NCBI RefSeq assembly: GCF_029946505.1
Contig: NZ_JARZHG010000001.1
Coordinates: 852,160-916,159, forward strand
Source of the DNA: Polyangium sp. y55x31
GTDB taxonomy: Bacteria > Myxococcota_A > Polyangia > Polyangiales > Polyangiaceae
Length of the DNA: 64,000 bases
Direction: 5' to 3'
Shown: piece by piece, positions 25,533-34,003 of the stretch
Layout of the letters: every line of letters starts with the position of its first letter
Numbering within the stretch: position 1 is the first letter of the stretch
Translations under genes and position numbers: made by a program
Notes under the pieces: generated by a model
What the model was told of the DNA's origin: nothing
Seen by the model: the letters and a program-made list of their open reading frames with translations, nothing else
Databases searched by the model: none

Positions 25533-25895
25533 TCAATGGGGGCGCGTGTTGCCAGGCGTTCCAGGGTGTCCGACGAGGCCGTCATCGAGGATCGGCTTGT
25601 CCAGGCCCCGGTCACCCGAAGCGCGTAGCTTCTGAACATAGAACGAAGGGCCGTCGAGGGTGGGGGCCGGGAGCTGCTTGCCTTTGAGGACGGCATGGCA
25701 GTTCATGCACCAAGGGCGAGAGACCTGGAGTTCGCCACCCCCCTGATCACGAACCGAGGACACCCAGACGAGGATGTTGCGGGAAGCAGCAACGTCCCCG
25801 ATGTCCATGCCGATCGTCGTGTCACCACACACGACGAAGTACAGCGAGGGATAGGCCCGATCGGGTCCTGTGGAGAAGGCCGCCGGCGACCTCAT
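25533..25895 (-). CDS. Small protein with a CxxCH motif
   Basis: Not recognised. Product of 120 residues from ATG 25895, which has an excellent AGGAGGGG seven bases upstream. No signal peptide. The sequence RPWCMNCHAVLKG contains CxxCH, the haem c attachment motif, but a cytoplasmic protein would not normally be haemylated, so the cysteines could instead bind zinc or belong to a deaminase-like CxxC site. The C-terminal third is Gly/Pro/Asp-rich. It leads the two-gene unit with the 268-residue protein. Confidence 0.55.
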   Translation of the reverse strand: MRSPAAFSTGPDRAYPSLYFVVCGDTTIGMDIGDVAASRNILVWVSSVRDQGGGELQVSRPWCMNCHAVLKGKQLPAPTLDGPSFYVQKLRASGDRGLDKPILDDGLVGHPGTPGNTRPH

Positions 25896-26573
25896 CTGAA
25901 AACCCCTCCTGCGATGAGCTGTGGCCTATCTATCAGGAGGGCGACCGGGTCGGGCCATACAAACCACAAGACGCGGCCGTGTCTACCCGGGGTCGAACCC
26001 CGCGCCGCATGCCCTTGCCCCTCCCCCCTCCCAGGTCGAACCCCCTCCGCCTACCCCGCGCCCCTCCCCGCCCGTCCCCCTCAGCCCGCCCGGGACCTCC
26101 TCGACCTCGTCCCTTCCTTCTCGCTCGCGAACCAAAACGCCTTCGCCCCTCGAAACCTCCGACGCGAGCCCCACGAGCGCCGCCCACCGGCCTCCCGACG
26201 CGCGACGTGAACCTCGACCTTGGCGGTCGCCCCCCTCTTCCGCTCACACCTCGACGCCGATGCACGCGGGCGAAGGGCGCTTTCCTCGCGACCCACACAC
26301 CAAGAATGGCGCTCTCCGGCCTCCTCGATGGGCACTCGCATCGCGCACATCGAGCCCCCGGACCTCCTCGCGCGCGGGTCGAGCAAGACGTGAAGACCCC
26401 CGCGCCCACTTCGGCCCGCGCGCGTGTTCCAAGCGGCGAGCCCCTCCCCCTCCTGCGTTCGCGCCGTGGTCCCGCCTGCGAACCCCCCTTGCCTTCCTCG
26501 CCGCGTCTCGTGCAGCATGCGACCCGCCTCACCCCCCCTTCACCGAGGTTCGCCCCTCGAAAGGACCGCCTGC
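25896..26573. other. Long C-rich intergenic region
   Basis: 678 bases with no supported gene. From about 26010 to 26540 the + strand is strongly C-rich (runs such as CCCCTCCCCCCTCCC), so open frames here are Pro/Ser/Arg-rich on one strand and Gly/Arg-rich on the other, as expected by chance. A lone hairpin CGGGGT-CGA-ACCCCG sits at 25988-26002 and resembles one arm of the triple-hairpin repeat found elsewhere. Promoters of both flanking genes should lie here; I could not place them. Confidence 0.55.
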
Positions 26574-27371
26574 ATGGAGCCCCTCCTCGCGTCCCTGCTC
26601 AGCTTCTATACCTTCTCGACCGGCCGCCGCCTCTTCGCCCTCTCCCAGGTGCGAAAGGCTGCCGTCGCCGCGTCGCTCGTGGACCTCGCCGCCCACGCGG
26701 AAACGGCGATCACGCACGATAAGGAGACGCGCGACCTGGAGGCGAAATGGGCGGCCCGCAAGCCCACCACCTATTCGCCGGAGGCAAAGCAGCTCGATAT
26801 CTACGTGGACGCCGCGATCACCGCGTTCCGCGACGGAGCCGAAGCGCAAATCCGGGCCTCCGCGACGGGCGATCCGCTCGCCGAGGCAGCGCAAAAGATG
26901 CTCACGGTCCTGCTCCCGAAGGGCGCTGGCGCCGTCACGTCCCTCCCGTTCGTCGAGGAGCTGGCCGAGGTCCAGCGCATCCTGTCACGCGTCGACGAAC
27001 CCGATTACAAGGCGCTCGTGACGGAGCTCGGCCTCACCCGGCAGGTGGCGCGCCTGAAGGCCCTCGAAGGCCAATACCGCGCCGCCATCGAGGGGCCCGG
27101 CGGGCAGTTGACCTTCGCCCAGGTGAAGGACGCGCGCGCGAAGGGGCAATCGCTCATGCTGCAAGCCGTGGCCATGATCCTCGGCAAGCACCCCTCCGAC
27201 AGCGAGGCCGATCGCAAGGCCCGCGGCGCGCTGCTCGGGCCGATCCTCGTGCAGAACGAGGCAATCCGCCGTTACCTGCGCGAGCGTAAGCCCATCGAGG
27301 ACGTGAACCCCGAAACCGGTGAAATCGAGCAGACACCACCCTCGCCCGGCGAGGCGCCCGCCACGGCCTGA
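26574..27371 (+). CDS. Hypothetical alpha-helical protein
   Basis: Not recognised. Product of 265 residues, largely helical with heptad-like stretches (EELAEVQRIL, RQVARLKALEGQYRAAIE), no signal peptide or membrane helix, and an acidic tail (NPETGEIEQ). Start ATG 26574 has AAGGA eight bases upstream. It ends 62 bases before the giant kinase-globin fusion on the same strand and may be the first gene of that unit. The low-complexity C-rich DNA upstream ends exactly where the gene begins. Confidence 0.65.
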   Translation: MEPLLASLLSFYTFSTGRRLFALSQVRKAAVAASLVDLAAHAETAITHDKETRDLEAKWAARKPTTYSPEAKQLDIYVDAAITAFRDGAEAQIRASATGDPLAEAAQKMLTVLLPKGAGAVTSLPFVEELAEVQRILSRVDEPDYKALVTELGLTRQVARLKALEGQYRAAIEGPGGQLTFAQVKDARAKGQSLMLQAVAMILGKHPSDSEADRKARGALLGPILVQNEAIRRYLRERKPIEDVNPETGEIEQTPPSPGEAPATA

Positions 27372-27433
27372 TCCCGCAAGCTTCCCGCGCCGATTCGTCT
27401 TGCCGACCCCACGCGCTCGCCTACCATCGCGGC

Positions 27434-30400
27434 GTGTTCGAATCGGGCCGCTCCACACCCCCGCCTGTCTCCTCTGCCCCGAGGACCCTCACCGAGTTCG
27501 ACGGGTATCGCCTCGTCGAGCGGCTCGGCGAAGGCGCGATGGGCGAGGTTTGGCGCGCCCTCGATCTCACGCTCGATCGCTTCGTCGCGATCAAAATGAT
27601 CCGCGGCGCTTCGCCGGCGGAGCGTGATCGCGAGCGCTTCCGCCTCGAAGCCCTCGCGCTCGGCCGGATCGAGCATCCGAACGTGGTCGCGGTCTACCGC
27701 AGCGGCGAGGCGCTCGGGCAGCCTTACATCGTGTACGAGCTCGTCGCCGGGCAGAGCCTCGATACACTCGTCGGCACGCTCGACTGGCAGGAGATCCTCG
27801 TGCTCGGCGTCGACGTCGCGCGTGGGCTCGCGGCGGCGCATCGCGCCTCCGTCCTGCATCGCGACCTCAAACCGGCCAATGTCATGCGCACCCGTAACGG
27901 CGCTGGCAAGCTCATCGATTTCGGCGTCGCGAAGGTCCCGGCGCGGCCCACGTTCGAGGACGCGAGCCCCGAGAGCATCGCGCGCTTCGTGGCGAATGCC
28001 GGCGCGCCCTCGGCCGACGTGACCCGAAAGGGGGATATCCTCGGCACGCCGCGCTACCTCGCGCCCGAGCTGTGGAAGGGCGTACCCGCGACCGCGGCGA
28101 GCGACATCTATGCGCTCGGCCTCGTCCTCTGGGAGCTACTCGCAGGCGTCCCGCCGTATGGCCCCAAGCGACCTTTGATGCAGCTCGTCGAGGCGATCCT
28201 CAAAGAGCCCCTGCCGAGCATCGCCTCGCTCCGGCCCGACATCCCTTTCGAGCTCGCCGCGACCGTGGATCGCGCCGTGCAAAAGGATCCCGCGAAACGG
28301 TTTGCCTCGGCCGACGCCCTCGTGGCCGCGCTCGAAGGCGTGGTCGCGACGATGCGCGCGCTCGGCTTGCTCCCCGAGGTCGCCGCGTCGCCGCCCGAGC
28401 GGCAGGCCGAGCTCGTGCGTATGATGTTCAAGCGCGCGCTCTCGCGAACCGGCTTCCCCCAGCGATTCTACGAGCGCATGTTCGCGCGCCACCCCGAGAT
28501 GCGCCATTTGTTCCCGGACGATCTCTCCGGGCAGGGGCGCAAGCTCGTCACCGCGCTGACCGCGAGCGTCGCTTGCCTGCGGGATCCGCATGGGCTCCAC
28601 GCGATGCTCGAAGAGCTCGGCGCGCGGCACGTGCTTTATGGCGTCCGCGAGGTGCACGTCGATTCCTTCGGCGAGGCGCTCCGCGCAGAGCTCGATCTCT
28701 CCGAGGGCGGTCAAATGGCCGACGAGCTCGCCGAGGCGTGGAACCAGGCATGGGAGCAGCTCTCGGGGGCCGTGCGCCGCGGGATCCAGCGCGCCGCGCC
28801 GCCGGAGGTGGAGGCGAACGTGGACTCCGGCGTCACCACGCGGACGACGAACGGCCCCGACGCCATCGCGGCGTGGCTCGGAGGCATTCCCCTCTTTTCC
28901 GACCTCGACAGCGACGAGCGGCACGAAATCGCCTCGCTGATGCGGCCCTTCCGCGCCGAGATCGGCGACGTCCTCTGCACGCAGGGCTCGCCGGCCGACA
29001 AACTTTATCTCGTCGAGGACGGGCTCCTCGCGGTCTCGACACGGACGCCTGGAGACGACCGCATCTTCTTCGGCGAAAGTGGCCCGGGCGGCGTGCTCGG
29101 CGAGCTCGCCTTGAACCAGCCCATGTTGCGCGCGGCCACGGTCACCGCGATCCGGCGCGCGTCGGGCGTCGCGCTGGAGATCGCCGATTTCGAGCGCTTG
29201 CGGCGCGCGCGCCACCCCGCCGCGCTCAAGGTCCTGCGCCGCCTCTCGCTGCTCCTTTGCAACGAGCTGCGTGGAATCACCCATGAAATGAGGGGGCCTC
29301 TGCCGGCCGCCTCCCTCGCGTCCATCGAGGATCTGGGCGAGGGCCACCCGATCTCGCCGCAAATCGAGCAATCCCTCCGCGCCCTTCCCTTCTTCGAATC
29401 CTTCAGCATCGAACAGATCGCGCAGGTCGCGGGTCTCCTCGTCGAGCGCGTGGTGCCGCGCGGGCGCACGATCTTCGCCGAAGGCGAGAGCAGCGGCTCG
29501 GCCTTTTTCCTCGCGCGCGGCACCGTCGAAATCACCGTCCGCTCGGGCCATCGGCAAACGCACCTCGCCGTCCTCGGTCCCGGAAAAACCATCGGCATGG
29601 AAGCGCTGCTCGACCGCGGCCCGCAGCGGGTCACCTGTACCGCGCGGGAAAACGTGGTGCTCCTCGAGCTCGCGGCCGAGCCGCTCGCGCGCCTCTTCGC
29701 GTTCAGCCCCGCCATGGCCTTCACGCTCGTCGAGGCCATCAATCGTGACCTCATCGAAGCGCTCCAGCAGACCGACGCCCGCATCGTCCGGCGCGCGGCG
29801 CAGGCGCTCCTCGTCGATACGCAGGGCGAGCGCGCGATGGGCACGAAAACCCTGATGCGAATGACCATGGCCAGCACGATGCGGGCTGCCAAGGGTGATA
29901 CGGAGACACTCGTCGAGCAGAGCTTGAGCGGGTTCGTCGACGGCCTCGTGACCCTGCTCGACATCCCGCACGCGTCGCGCGACGCGGCGGACGCGACCCG
30001 CCGCGAGGGGTCGCCGCCCGATGCGCGTTCCGACAAGGAGGCGCTCTTCGCGAAGGTGCGCGCCTCGATCCTCGGCGACGACGTGGTCCTCCCGAGGCCC
30101 TTCGGACCACGGCGCCTGGTCCATGCAGATGACACGGCCTCCGGCCACTCGCTGAGCTTCCTCGAGGAGTTTCTCCGGAGCGAGGTGATGCCACTTCATG
30201 CGAGTACACACGCCGAATCCTCGCTCCTCCGCGACGACGCGCGTGAAATCATCCACGACAGCGTGGGTGGTGGCAGCGACGACATCGTCCTCTTTTGCGG
30301 ATCGGGCGCGACGGCCGCGATGGACGAGATGATGAGGGCGCTCGGGCTCCTTTTGCCGCCCGAGCTCGACGAACGATATCGCTTGCGAGACCGGATCCCG

Positions 30401-31645
30401 GAGAACGAGCGGCCCGTCGTGTTCCTCGGCGCCTCGGACGACCCTTCGAAGGAGCGCCGCTGGCGTGAATCCATCGCCGATGTCGTGACGATCGACGTGG
30501 ACGCCGAGGGCCGCATCGATCTCCACGCGCTCGAAGCGGCGCTCGTCCGACATACGAACCGCCCGCTCAAAATCGGGAGTTTTTCCGCGGCGTCCCACGT
30601 GACGGGCATCCTCGTGGACGACATCGCGATCACGACCCTCCTGCACCGGCACGGGGCACTTTCGTTCTGGGATTACACCGCCGCCGGGCGTTCCCTCGAC
30701 ATTCGTATGAACCCGAAGGGCCCCGGCGCGGACGTTCACCTCGCGTACAAGGACGCCGTTTTCCTCTCGCCGCACGAATTCATCGGCGGCACCGGCGCGC
30801 CCGGCGTCCTCGTCGCCAAGCGCTCGCTCGTCGCGCGTTACAAGGAGGCGGGCGCGCCGGCCGTCCTCGGGGCCGTCCGCGCCGGCCTCGTGGTTCAGCT
30901 CAAAGCGGCGATCGGCCCCGACGCGATTCGCGCCCGCGAGAACGACTTCGTCAAACGTGCCATGGCTTCGTTCCGCACGAACGAAAACATCCGGGTGCTC
31001 GGCCCTGCGGACCTCGAACGATTGCCCATCGTGTCGCTCCTGATCCGCCACGGCCGCGACGAATTCCTCCACTTTCGCTTCGTCGTCGCCCTGCTGAACG
31101 ACCTCTTCGGCATCCAGGCGCGTGGGGAATGCGCTGCGGGCCCGTACAGCCACCACATCCTCGACATCGACCGCGAGCCTGCCGCGGCCTATGCGGCCGC
31201 CGGGGAGGCCGGATGCGGCGTGCTCCGACCGGGCTGGGTCCGGATCCATTTTGATCCCTTCATCACGGAGGCCGTCTTCCTTTACATCGTCGCCGCGATC
31301 CACATGGTCGCCAACGACGGCTGGAAGCTACTCCCGATGTACCGTTGCGACGCCGAAACGGGTCTGTGGACGCACCTTGCCGGCCGTCCTCGGCCCGCGC
31401 TCCGCCTGAACGATTTGACGTACCGCGGGGGCGAGCTCGAATATCGATCCATGCGCACGAGCGAGCCGGAGACCGCGCTCGCCGGCTTCCTCGACGAAGC
31501 GCGGGCGATCTTCGCGAGCGCCCCCGTCGAGATTCCGCCGGATCTGCTCGACGAGCTCGACATCCCGGAGGCATTCCGCCATTTGCGCTGGTTCCCGACG
31601 CCGCTCGGGGCCCTCCGCGCGCGCCGTGCCGCCCGGGTTTCATGA
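27434..31645 (+). CDS. Ser/Thr kinase-globin-(cNMP)2-class V PLP fusion protein
   Basis: Cytoplasmic protein of 1403 residues from GTG 27434. Domains in order: Hanks kinase (about 25-305; GEGAMGEV, Lys54, HRDLKPANV with Asp144, DFG Asp162, YLAPE); a globin (about 325-455) with CD-corner HLFPDD and proximal His399 in ARHVLYGV; two cyclic-nucleotide-binding domains (about 481-595, with GDVLCTQGSPADKLYLV and GGVLGELAL; and 648-760, with GRTIFAEGESSGSAFFL and GKTIGMEALL); a helical linker; and a cysteine-desulphurase-like class V aminotransferase fold (about 895-1380; FCGSGATAAMDEM, FWDYTAAG, LSPHEFIGGTGAPGVL). The Schiff-base lysine expected in the SxHK motif is Glu1115 (codon GAA at 30776). This suggests a haem/nucleotide-responsive kinase with a catalytically altered PLP domain. 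The next gene overlaps its stop. Confidence 0.88.
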   Translation: MFESGRSTPPPVSSAPRTLTEFDGYRLVERLGEGAMGEVWRALDLTLDRFVAIKMIRGASPAERDRERFRLEALALGRIEHPNVVAVYRSGEALGQPYIVYELVAGQSLDTLVGTLDWQEILVLGVDVARGLAAAHRASVLHRDLKPANVMRTRNGAGKLIDFGVAKVPARPTFEDASPESIARFVANAGAPSADVTRKGDILGTPRYLAPELWKGVPATAASDIYALGLVLWELLAGVPPYGPKRPLMQLVEAILKEPLPSIASLRPDIPFELAATVDRAVQKDPAKRFASADALVAALEGVVATMRALGLLPEVAASPPERQAELVRMMFKRALSRTGFPQRFYERMFARHPEMRHLFPDDLSGQGRKLVTALTASVACLRDPHGLHAMLEELGARHVLYGVREVHVDSFGEALRAELDLSEGGQMADELAEAWNQAWEQLSGAVRRGIQRAAPPEVEANVDSGVTTRTTNGPDAIAAWLGGIPLFSDLDSDERHEIASLMRPFRAEIGDVLCTQGSPADKLYLVEDGLLAVSTRTPGDDRIFFGESGPGGVLGELALNQPMLRAATVTAIRRASGVALEIADFERLRRARHPAALKVLRRLSLLLCNELRGITHEMRGPLPAASLASIEDLGEGHPISPQIEQSLRALPFFESFSIEQIAQVAGLLVERVVPRGRTIFAEGESSGSAFFLARGTVEITVRSGHRQTHLAVLGPGKTIGMEALLDRGPQRVTCTARENVVLLELAAEPLARLFAFSPAMAFTLVEAINRDLIEALQQTDARIVRRAAQALLVDTQGERAMGTKTLMRMTMASTMRAAKGDTETLVEQSLSGFVDGLVTLLDIPHASRDAADATRREGSPPDARSDKEALFAKVRASILGDDVVLPRPFGPRRLVHADDTASGHSLSFLEEFLRSEVMPLHASTHAESSLLRDDAREIIHDSVGGGSDDIVLFCGSGATAAMDEMMRALGLLLPPELDERYRLRDRIPENERPVVFLGASDDPSKERRWRESIADVVTIDVDAEGRIDLHALEAALVRHTNRPLKIGSFSAASHVTGILVDDIAITTLLHRHGALSFWDYTAAGRSLDIRMNPKGPGADVHLAYKDAVFLSPHEFIGGTGAPGVLVAKRSLVARYKEAGAPAVLGAVRAGLVVQLKAAIGPDAIRARENDFVKRAMASFRTNENIRVLGPADLERLPIVSLLIRHGRDEFLHFRFVVALLNDLFGIQARGECAAGPYSHHILDIDREPAAAYAAAGEAGCGVLRPGWVRIHFDPFITEAVFLYIVAAIHMVANDGWKLLPMYRCDAETGLWTHLAGRPRPALRLNDLTYRGGELEYRSMRTSEPETALAGFLDEARAIFASAPVEIPPDLLDELDIPEAFRHLRWFPTPLGALRARRAARVS

Positions 31646-32343
31646 CGCCCGTCCATCATTCCGAAGACGTCTGGTACCTCCTGCGCCAGAGCCCTTATTT
31701 GCAGCTCGCCCGCGCTCGATCGGCCGTTCCCTACCTGCGCCGCCATCTCCACGCCGCGAGCGTCTTCGCGCCCGTCCTCGGGCGTTACCCTTCCATCCGC
31801 TGCGAGCGCCTCGAATTCTTTTACCTTTGCCTCCAGAGCCTCGGCGCCCTCGACCGGACCCTCTTCGTCGAGCTCACCTCCCATTACACTTGGCGTGGCG
31901 TCGTCTGGGCGGCCTGGCTTGCCGCCATCGCGCCCGCCCCTCATTACCTCGATCCCTTGCGCCGCGCCCGACCCAACGCCCCGCAGAACACGTGGATCGT
32001 GGACGTCGCCCTTCACGCCATCGAGGGCGGCGGCCCTGCGCCCGAGCCCCTAGCCGAGGGGGCAGCCTGCGCGCAGGCCTTCCGCGACCTCCTCGCGCCT
32101 TTGCCTCGCCCCTTCGTTCCCCTGCGCCGGAGCCCCTCCGAAAAGGACCTCGATCGACTCCGCGCCGAACAGGAGGAAATGCGGGACATCTATCGCAGCG
32201 AAGGAGCCGACGCCGCCCGTCGATTCCTCGCGGGCACGCTGCACGCCGAGTACGTCATGCCGTACCCGAAATGGGCGCGCGCGGTCCTCTTGCAAAACCG
32301 ACCTCCACCGGCCCATCGCTGGGGCCTCTCGTACGATTTCTGA
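31642..32343 (+). CDS. Hypothetical protein coupled to the kinase-globin fusion
   Basis: Not recognised. Product of 233 residues. The start ATG overlaps the TGA of the preceding giant gene (ATGA), so it is probably translated by re-initiation and made in fixed proportion to it. No signal peptide. The sequence is rich in aromatic and Arg residues, with a helical N-terminal half (VWYLLRQSPYLQLARARS), one hydrophobic stretch (GVVWAAWLAAIAPAP) and a conserved-looking C-terminus with PYPKWARAVL. Its strict coupling suggests a partner of the fusion protein. Confidence 0.7.
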   Translation: MTPVHHSEDVWYLLRQSPYLQLARARSAVPYLRRHLHAASVFAPVLGRYPSIRCERLEFFYLCLQSLGALDRTLFVELTSHYTWRGVVWAAWLAAIAPAPHYLDPLRRARPNAPQNTWIVDVALHAIEGGGPAPEPLAEGAACAQAFRDLLAPLPRPFVPLRRSPSEKDLDRLRAEQEEMRDIYRSEGADAARRFLAGTLHAEYVMPYPKWARAVLLQNRPPPAHRWGLSYDF

Positions 32344-32357
32344 AAACGAACACCCAA

Positions 32358-32966
32358 ATGACAACGAAAAAGCCAACGACGAAGACGAAAGAGGCCGCGG
32401 AGAAGAACGAGACCCGCATCGTTCTCCCGGATCCCGGCCTGCACATCGCCGTGCTCGGCGCGTTGATGGAGGCCGAGGTCGTGGATCGGGAGCGGATCGA
32501 GGCCAAGCTCGAAGGCATCGAGGGCGACGACGAGACGGAGCGGCTCCGGGCGGCCATGGCCCGGCTGCATTCGATCAAGCTCGATCGCAAGAAGGTCGCG
32601 CGGCTCGATCGGCTCGACTTCGACGGCGGAAACGAGATCTACATGATGATGGAGAGCGGCGCCGACGCCTACACCGGCGGCGAGGACGACACCTATTCGC
32701 TCCGTTCGCTCGCGGGAATCAGCGCGCTCGAGGGCCTCGAGACGCTCGACCTCGACGGCCACGGCTTTTACGACGAGCTCCGTGATCTCCGTCCCCTCGA
32801 AGGATTGGCCAAGCTCACGCATCTCACCCTGACCGGCGATTGGACGCACGCGGCGAGCCTGGAAACGCTCCCCAAGCTCGCGCATCTCGACGTTGGACTC
32901 GGCTCGGTCGACGACGCCGCCGTCCTCGATCGCCTCGCGGCGCGTGGGGTCGAGGTCTTGCGCTGA
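32358..32966 (+). CDS. Leucine-rich-repeat-like hypothetical protein
   Basis: Product of 202 residues. A Lys/Thr-rich N-terminus is followed by a helical domain (IVLPDPGLHIAVLGALMEAE), and three leucine-rich-repeat-like turns (LEGLETLDLDG, LEGLAKLTHLTLTG, LETLPKLAHLDVG) at about 122-185. No signal peptide. It starts 14 bases after the previous stop without a visible Shine-Dalgarno, so coupling to upstream translation is plausible. A binding role is likely from the repeat type; the partner is unknown. Confidence 0.68.
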   Translation: MTTKKPTTKTKEAAEKNETRIVLPDPGLHIAVLGALMEAEVVDRERIEAKLEGIEGDDETERLRAAMARLHSIKLDRKKVARLDRLDFDGGNEIYMMMESGADAYTGGEDDTYSLRSLAGISALEGLETLDLDGHGFYDELRDLRPLEGLAKLTHLTLTGDWTHAASLETLPKLAHLDVGLGSVDDAAVLDRLAARGVEVLR

Positions 32967-32992
32967 ACGCCCGGTCGCCCCAGAAAGGCGAC

Positions 32993-33775
32993 ATGACGAC
33001 GCGGCAGCGCACGTGGCAGCGGTTCGGCGCGCTCTTCGGCATGGGAGCCCTGGGCGTCCTCAGCTTGCTGCCCATCACCATCTCGCAGCTCCAGAAGCTC
33101 ACGACGCTGAACGGCGCGCCCCTCCCGCCGCTGCCCGTGCTCGTGGCCGCGTCGCTGATTCAACCCCTCCTCCTCCTGGCATTGGCCGTCGCGACGGGCG
33201 TTCGCCTCGCGCCGCGATTGAACCTGCGATCCCACGTCGCCGCGTGGGCCGGGGGCGAGCCCCCAAGCGAGCCGCGATTCCGAGCCCAGGTGCGGATCGC
33301 CGTCGGCCTGGGCATCCTCACCGCGCTCGTGATCCTGGCCCTCGACCATTTCATGCTCCCCACCCTGGGCGAAGCCGGCCAGAACCTCCGCATTCTCCAG
33401 AAACGCACTGCGTGGGAAGCGATCATGAGCGTCCTTTATGGCGGGATCACCGAAGAGCTCCTGATGCGCTGGGGCCTCGCGACGTTCTTCGCCTGGGCCA
33501 TCGCAAAAATCGGCAAAACCACGGGAAGCCCCACCGCCGGCACGATGTGGGCCGCCGTCGTGCTCGCCGCTCTCCTTTTCGGCGCGGGTCACCTGCCCGC
33601 CGTGATGGGGATGGGATTGCCGCTGACGGCCCCCGTCATCGCCCGCACCGTCGTTTTGAATGCAATCGCCGGCATTGTCTTCGGCTGGCTCTATTTCCGC
33701 CGCAGCCTGGAAGCCGGAATGCTCGCACACGCGACGGTCCACCTCACGTGGACCGGCCTCTCGCTCCTCGTTTGA
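32993..33775 (+). CDS. CPBP-family intramembrane metalloprotease
   Basis: Integral membrane protein of 260 residues with six or so hydrophobic segments. The family motifs are present in order: EELLMR (EExxxR) at about 153-158, FGAGH (FxxxH) at about 201-205, and a third His in LAHATVHL. Members cleave prenylated peptides or act in bacteriocin maturation and immunity, or as simple intramembrane proteases; nothing here specifies which. Start ATG 32993 has AAAGG a few bases upstream. It lies 26 bases after the LRR-like gene on the same strand. Confidence 0.9.
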   Translation: MTTRQRTWQRFGALFGMGALGVLSLLPITISQLQKLTTLNGAPLPPLPVLVAASLIQPLLLLALAVATGVRLAPRLNLRSHVAAWAGGEPPSEPRFRAQVRIAVGLGILTALVILALDHFMLPTLGEAGQNLRILQKRTAWEAIMSVLYGGITEELLMRWGLATFFAWAIAKIGKTTGSPTAGTMWAAVVLAALLFGAGHLPAVMGMGLPLTAPVIARTVVLNAIAGIVFGWLYFRRSLEAGMLAHATVHLTWTGLSLLV

Positions 33776-34003
33776 ATCCCGCGCGCTGCCGTCGGGGCGA
33801 ATCCAGACTGACGACAACAACTGGTAACTCGTGCAACCACCCACGCACGGCCGTCCGCGTCGAAATGCGGCTTTTCGGCGGGCATCCATGCCTTGCCTGC
33901 CTGGCGCGTCTCGTGCATTCTGCCTGCACGACGTTCGTCGGTGGACACGGCCCGGGGTACCCGAGCCCCCCCGGAGCCCTCGCTTCAGCCAAGGAGACTT
34001 TAC

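Noticed and set aside
25985..26003. tRNA T-arm-like GGGGTTCGACCCC on the minus strand
   Set aside because: The loop is too short and no acceptor, D or anticodon arms can be formed around it; better explained as a lone hairpin.
25933..26532. Gly/Arg-rich minus-strand gene in the C-rich tract
   Set aside because: Composition follows directly from the C-rich DNA, and no start with a ribosome site or folded-protein pattern is seen.
28136..31303. Long minus-strand open frame opposite the kinase-globin gene
   Set aside because: Antisense shadow with Arg/Glu/Ala bias and no domain signatures; the + strand frame has clear motifs throughout.
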